Positions 60,932 through 64,000 of a DNA stretch of 64,000 bases are shown piece after piece (the first letter of the stretch is position 1; each line of letters begins with the position of its first letter). Source of the stretch: Amnibacterium kyonggiense (GTDB lineage: Bacteria > Actinomycetota > Actinomycetes > Actinomycetales > Microbacteriaceae); the NCBI RefSeq assembly GCF_004364555.1, contig NZ_SOAM01000001.1:248001-312000 (forward strand), given 5' to 3'. The position numbers and the translations under genes are program-made. The notes under the pieces are model-generated. The model ran no database searches. It saw only the letters and a list, made by a program, of their open reading frames with translations, and was not told the origin of the DNA.

Positions 60932-62269
60932 TCAGGACGTCCGCGGTCGCGCCGCGCGCTCGGCGCCCGCGACCACCGACGCGAGGCCGGTCCCCGCGAC
61001 CCACGAGCCCGCGACGGTGAGGCCCGGCGGCAGCGTCGTCCGCGCGAGCGCCGACCGGAGGGCGATCGTCTCCGGGGCGAGGGCCGGGGCCGTGTCCGTC
61101 CAGGGCGCGTCGACGCGGGCGGCCGCGTGCAGAGCGTCGACCCCGAGCAGGGCGGCCGCGTCCCCGAGCACGACCGCGTCCGGCACCGCGTCGTGCCCCC
61201 GGTACGCGAGGCGGAGCAGGTGCCGTCGCCGTCCGGCGCGGTCGGCGAGCCACGGCCACTTCGCGGTGAGGTGCGTGATCGCGGTCGCGCGGACGTCCGT
61301 CCTGCCGGCGGCCCGCAGCACGCCGGTCCCGCGCGGGGCGCCGTCGAGCCGGGCGTCCTCGACGAGCAGCACGACCGCGCGCGTCTCGGCCGGCGCGGGT
61401 CGGGGCATCGCGGCGAGCGCCGGGGCGGCATCGCGGAGGAGGTCGAGCGCTGCGGCCCCGTCGACGGCGAGCACGACGCGGTCCGCCTCGAGGTCCTCCC
61501 GCTCGGTGACGACGGTGAAGCCCTCCCCCTCCGGATGCGGGTGCAGCCCGATCACGGGCGCATCCGTGCGCACGTCGGCGCCGAGGGAGCGCACGCGCGC
61601 CGCGAGGGCGTCGACGAGCCGGTGCACCCCGCCCTCGAGACCCTGCGCCGCCGCGCCCGCGGGAGCGGCGGCCCGCAGGCCCAGCACGGCGCCCGACAGC
61701 GACCCGGCGGCCGTGATCGCCGCGTTGAGGCCCGGTGCGATCAGCTCGACCGGCACCTCGTCGGGGTCGGCGCCGTAGACGTTCTCCACGACCGGGGCGA
61801 CCAGCCGCTCGAGCACGCGGTCGCCCATCCGCGCCCGGACGAGCGGGCCGAGCCGTTCGTACCGGCCGACCTTGAGCACGGGCAGCAGCCGATCCAGGTA
61901 GGCGCGGGCCGCGCCCCTCCCGTCGATCACGCGGACGACGTCCGTCGCGACCGGGGACGAGGGGATGCCGAGGACCCCGCCCGCCGGCAGCGGCACGGTG
62001 CGGTCCGCGAGCGCGACCCACGCCGATCCGGCCGGCTCGCGGACCGCGTCGCCGAGCCCGAGGTCGTCGACGAGGGTCCGCACCACGCCGCCGCGCACGG
62101 CGAAGCTCTCCGCCCCGACGTCGACGGTCACGCCGCCGACGTCGAGGGGTCGGATGCGCCCGCCGAGCCGGTCGGACGCCTCGAGCAGCACGACGTCGTC
62201 GCCGTGGATCGCGAGGCGCCGGGCCGCGACGAGCCCGGCGACGCCGCCCCCGATGACGACGGTGCGCAT
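60932..62269 (-). CDS. hemG: Coproporphyrinogen III oxidase / protoporphyrinogen oxidase family
   Basis: 445 residues from ATG 62269, sharing one base with the hemE stop (TGATG). FAD site VVIGGGVAGLVAARRLAIHG, GGRIRPLDVGGVTVDVGAESF, NVYGADPDEVPVEL, and the C-terminal FAD motif TVAGSWVAGTGLASVVAGA. In Gram-positives with ChdC and CpfC this enzyme (CgoX, old name HemY) oxidises coproporphyrinogen III. Co-transcribed with hemE. Confidence 0.93.
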   Translation of the reverse strand: MRTVVIGGGVAGLVAARRLAIHGDDVVLLEASDRLGGRIRPLDVGGVTVDVGAESFAVRGGVVRTLVDDLGLGDAVREPAGSAWVALADRTVPLPAGGVLGIPSSPVATDVVRVIDGRGAARAYLDRLLPVLKVGRYERLGPLVRARMGDRVLERLVAPVVENVYGADPDEVPVELIAPGLNAAITAAGSLSGAVLGLRAAAPAGAAAQGLEGGVHRLVDALAARVRSLGADVRTDAPVIGLHPHPEGEGFTVVTEREDLEADRVVLAVDGAAALDLLRDAAPALAAMPRPAPAETRAVVLLVEDARLDGAPRGTGVLRAAGRTDVRATAITHLTAKWPWLADRAGRRRHLLRLAYRGHDAVPDAVVLGDAAALLGVDALHAAARVDAPWTDTAPALAPETIALRSALARTTLPPGLTVAGSWVAGTGLASVVAGAERAARPRTS

Positions 62270-63288
62270 CAGCGGCGGTGGGCCCAGTCGACGATGCGCG
62301 TGAGCACGCCCGGATCGGTCTCCGGCGGCACCCCGTGCCCGAGGTTCAGCACGTGCGCGGGCGCGGCGCGACCCGCCTCGACGACCTGCTCGAGGTGCCG
62401 CTCGAGCACGGGCCACGGGGCGGCGAGCAGCGCGGGGTCGATGTTCCCCTGCACGGGCGTCGTGCCGCCGAGCAGCGCGGAGGCCGCGTCGAGCGGGATG
62501 CGGTGGTCGACGCCGACGACGTCCGCCCCCGCATCGCGCATGGCCGCGAGCAGCAGGGCCGTCCCGGTGCCGAAGTGGACCTTCGGCACGCCGTCGACCG
62601 CGGCGAGCGCGGCCGCGGAGGCCGGCAGCGCGCCGGCGCGGTAGTCCGCCTCGGAAAGCCCGCCCGCCCAGGAGTCGAACAGCTGCACGGCGCGGGCGCC
62701 GGCTCGGACCTGCGCGGCGAGGAAGGCGCCGGAGAGGCGGGCGAGGAAGTCCGTCAGCGTCCGCCACGCCTCCGGGTCCGCGTGCATGAGGGTCCTGGCG
62801 CGCAGCTGATCCTTCGAGGGACCGCCCTCGACGACGTAGGAGGCGAGGGTGAAGGGAGCGCCGGCGAAGCCGATGAGCGGCACGTCGCCCAGCTCGGCGA
62901 CCGTGCGCGCGACGGCCTCCTCGATCGGCGCGAGCGCGTCGTCGGGCAGGTCGTGGGCGACGAGGTCGGCGAGGTCGGCGGCGTCCCGCACCGGGCGGCC
63001 GAACACGGGGCCGCGGCCGGGGGCGATCTCGACGTCGACCCCGGCGAGCTTCAGCGGGACGACGATGTCGCTGAAGAAGATCGCGGCGTCGACGCCGTGG
63101 CGCCGGACCGGCTGCAGCGTGATCTCGGCGGCGAGCTCGGGGGTCAGACAGGCGTCGAGCATCGCGGTGCCGGCGCGCGTCGCCTTGTACTCGGGCAGCG
63201 AGCGGCCGGCCTGGCGCATGAACCAGACGGGCAGGCGCTCGGATCGGACGCCGCGGTAGGCCTGGAGGAGCGGGGAATCGGCGGGCAC
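62269..63288 (-). CDS. hemE: Uroporphyrinogen decarboxylase
   Basis: 339 residues from GTG 63288. LPVWFMRQAGRSLPEY is the signature N-terminal arginine loop, AIFFSDIVVPLKLAGVDVE follows, then FAGAPFTLASYVVEGG (second signature), LFDSWAGGLSEADY and LNLGHGVPPETDP. Decarboxylates uroporphyrinogen III to coproporphyrinogen III. CAGGAT lies 8 nt before the GTG on the minus strand. Confidence 0.97.
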   Translation of the reverse strand: MPADSPLLQAYRGVRSERLPVWFMRQAGRSLPEYKATRAGTAMLDACLTPELAAEITLQPVRRHGVDAAIFFSDIVVPLKLAGVDVEIAPGRGPVFGRPVRDAADLADLVAHDLPDDALAPIEEAVARTVAELGDVPLIGFAGAPFTLASYVVEGGPSKDQLRARTLMHADPEAWRTLTDFLARLSGAFLAAQVRAGARAVQLFDSWAGGLSEADYRAGALPASAAALAAVDGVPKVHFGTGTALLLAAMRDAGADVVGVDHRIPLDAASALLGGTTPVQGNIDPALLAAPWPVLERHLEQVVEAGRAAPAHVLNLGHGVPPETDPGVLTRIVDWAHRR

Positions 63289-63376
63289 GGACCGGCATCC
63301 TGCCAGGGGCGCCCGCGGACCGTGCACATCACCTGACCCTCGTCGGCCCGGCGCCCGGCCCGGATTCGACGACTGG

Positions 63377-63382
63377 TAGAAT
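63377..63382 (+). promoter_or_regulatory. -10 element of hemA, leaderless spacing
   Basis: TAGAAT, a near-consensus -10, is 8 nt before GTG 63391. The 102-bp gap to divergent hemE also holds CAGGAT 8 nt before the hemE GTG. Confidence 0.65.
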
Positions 63383-63390
63383 CGCCCGCC

Positions 63391-64000
63391 GTGCTGACCG
63401 CTCTGACCGCCGACTACCGCACGGCGGGGTTCGAGGTCCTCGAGCGGCTCGCGACCGTGTCCCCCGAGACCTTCGCGCGATTCGTCGGCGCCCATCGGGG
63501 CGTGCGCGGCGGCGTGCTGCTGGCGACCTGCAACCGCTTCGAGGCCTACCTCGACGTCGCCGACGAGGCGGAGGTCGACGGGCTGCTCGACTTCGCCGCC
63601 GCGGAGGCGGGCGTCGACGCGGCCGCGGTCGCCGACGCCGCCGCCCGCCGCACCGGGTCCGACCTCGCCGGACACCTCTTCGCGGTGTCGAGCGGCCTCG
63701 AGTCCCTCGTCGTCGGGGAGGCGGAGATCGCCGGTCAGGTGTCCCGCGCGCTCGAGGCGGCGCGCGGGCTCGGCACGACGACGCCCGACCTCGAGCGCCT
63801 CTTCCAGCGCGCCTCCCGCACCTCCAGCGCCGTCCAGCAGCGCACGCGGGTCGGCAGCGCGGGCCGCAGCATCGTCCGGCTCGCCCTCGACCTCGCGGGC
63901 AGCCGCGTGACGGACTGGGCGACGACCCGGGTGCTGCTCATCGGCACCGGCACGTACGCCCGGGCGACGCTCGCCGCCCTGCGCGACCGCGGGGTGCACG
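63391..64000 (+). CDS. hemA: Glutamyl-tRNA reductase, partial at window edge
   Basis: 203 residues from GTG 63391 to the window edge. GVLLATCNRFEAYLDV contains the catalytic cysteine of GluTR, SSGLESLVVGEAEIAGQVSRAL the next conserved block, and VLLIGTGTYARATLAAL the start of the NADPH-binding domain. Catalyses the first committed step, glutamyl-tRNA to glutamate-1-semialdehyde, which HemL then uses. The end of the gene lies outside the window. Confidence 0.96.
   Translation, partial: MLTALTADYRTAGFEVLERLATVSPETFARFVGAHRGVRGGVLLATCNRFEAYLDVADEAEVDGLLDFAAAEAGVDAAAVADAAARRTGSDLAGHLFAVSSGLESLVVGEAEIAGQVSRALEAARGLGTTTPDLERLFQRASRTSSAVQQRTRVGSAGRSIVRLALDLAGSRVTDWATTRVLLIGTGTYARATLAALRDRGVH

Overview
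The window is chromosomal DNA of a very GC-rich actinobacterium. The gene set and order (pheA/pgm/serS block, coproporphyrin-type haem genes with a Cys-bearing ferrochelatase, many GTG starts, tight 4-nt gene overlaps) fit the family Microbacteriaceae; this placement is inference from gene content, not from a marker phylogeny. A recurrent start architecture is visible: a TAnnnT-like -10 hexamer only 6-8 nt before the start codon, as expected for leaderless mRNAs.

Layout. 1-3350 is the right end of an integrated element: a LacI-type fragment running off the left edge, a TetR-like orphan, a long inverted repeat with an adjacent four-run G4 motif, a replication-relaxation-type protein and a tyrosine integrase that reads into tRNA-Ser(UGA) (3266-3350, minus). 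From 3390 on the sequence is chromosomal: MFS exporter, HAD hydrolase + serS, a diacylglycerol-kinase-like gene, an unusual TyrA-like/ACB-like/prephenate dehydratase fusion, pgm, an AbiEi/DUF559-like gene between two 36-bp palindromes, a lipoprotein DD-carboxypeptidase, Usp + amino-acid permease, and htpX. 18088-20617 is a compact SipW-type export locus: signal peptidase flanked by two exported proteins with the same post-signal motif. 20619-32434 holds lplA, a lipase, MFS, ROK sugar kinase, pgi, two very small genes divergent from a ROK repressor, two GT9 glycosyltransferases, a YagU-like protein, and a histidine phosphatase overlapping a seven-helix protein that aligns with heliorhodopsin but has no retinal lysine.

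33350-36850 is the transglutaminase / alpha-E / circularly permuted ATP-grasp operon. It is followed by a two-gene kinase-like membrane pair, a classical OmpR-type two-component system divergent from a secreted Gly/Pro/Ala-rich protein (three tandem 11-bp-spaced CTGAA sites lie between them), a methyltransferase, an arginine/ornithine catabolic pair (DDAH-like + rocD) with an AsnC regulator, an NlpC/P60 hydrolase, a DUF805 fusion, an AlkA-like glycosylase, a PNPOx-fold protein, a YhdH-type oxidoreductase, and a LacI regulator divergent from a Bcr/CflA exporter.

53726-64000 is the haem locus: chdC-hemH-hemC-hemD-hemB-hemL as one tightly coupled minus-strand operon, hemE-hemG(cgoX) as a second, and hemA divergent at the right edge. 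With CgoX, CpfC and ChdC this is the coproporphyrin-dependent (Gram-positive) branch. Three small envelope-type genes (DUF3618, holin-X-like, YtxH-like) sit between the two haem operons. Three copies of a 35-bp palindromic repeat (5104, 35176, 42965) are dispersed across the window, one inside the 3' end of a coding sequence.
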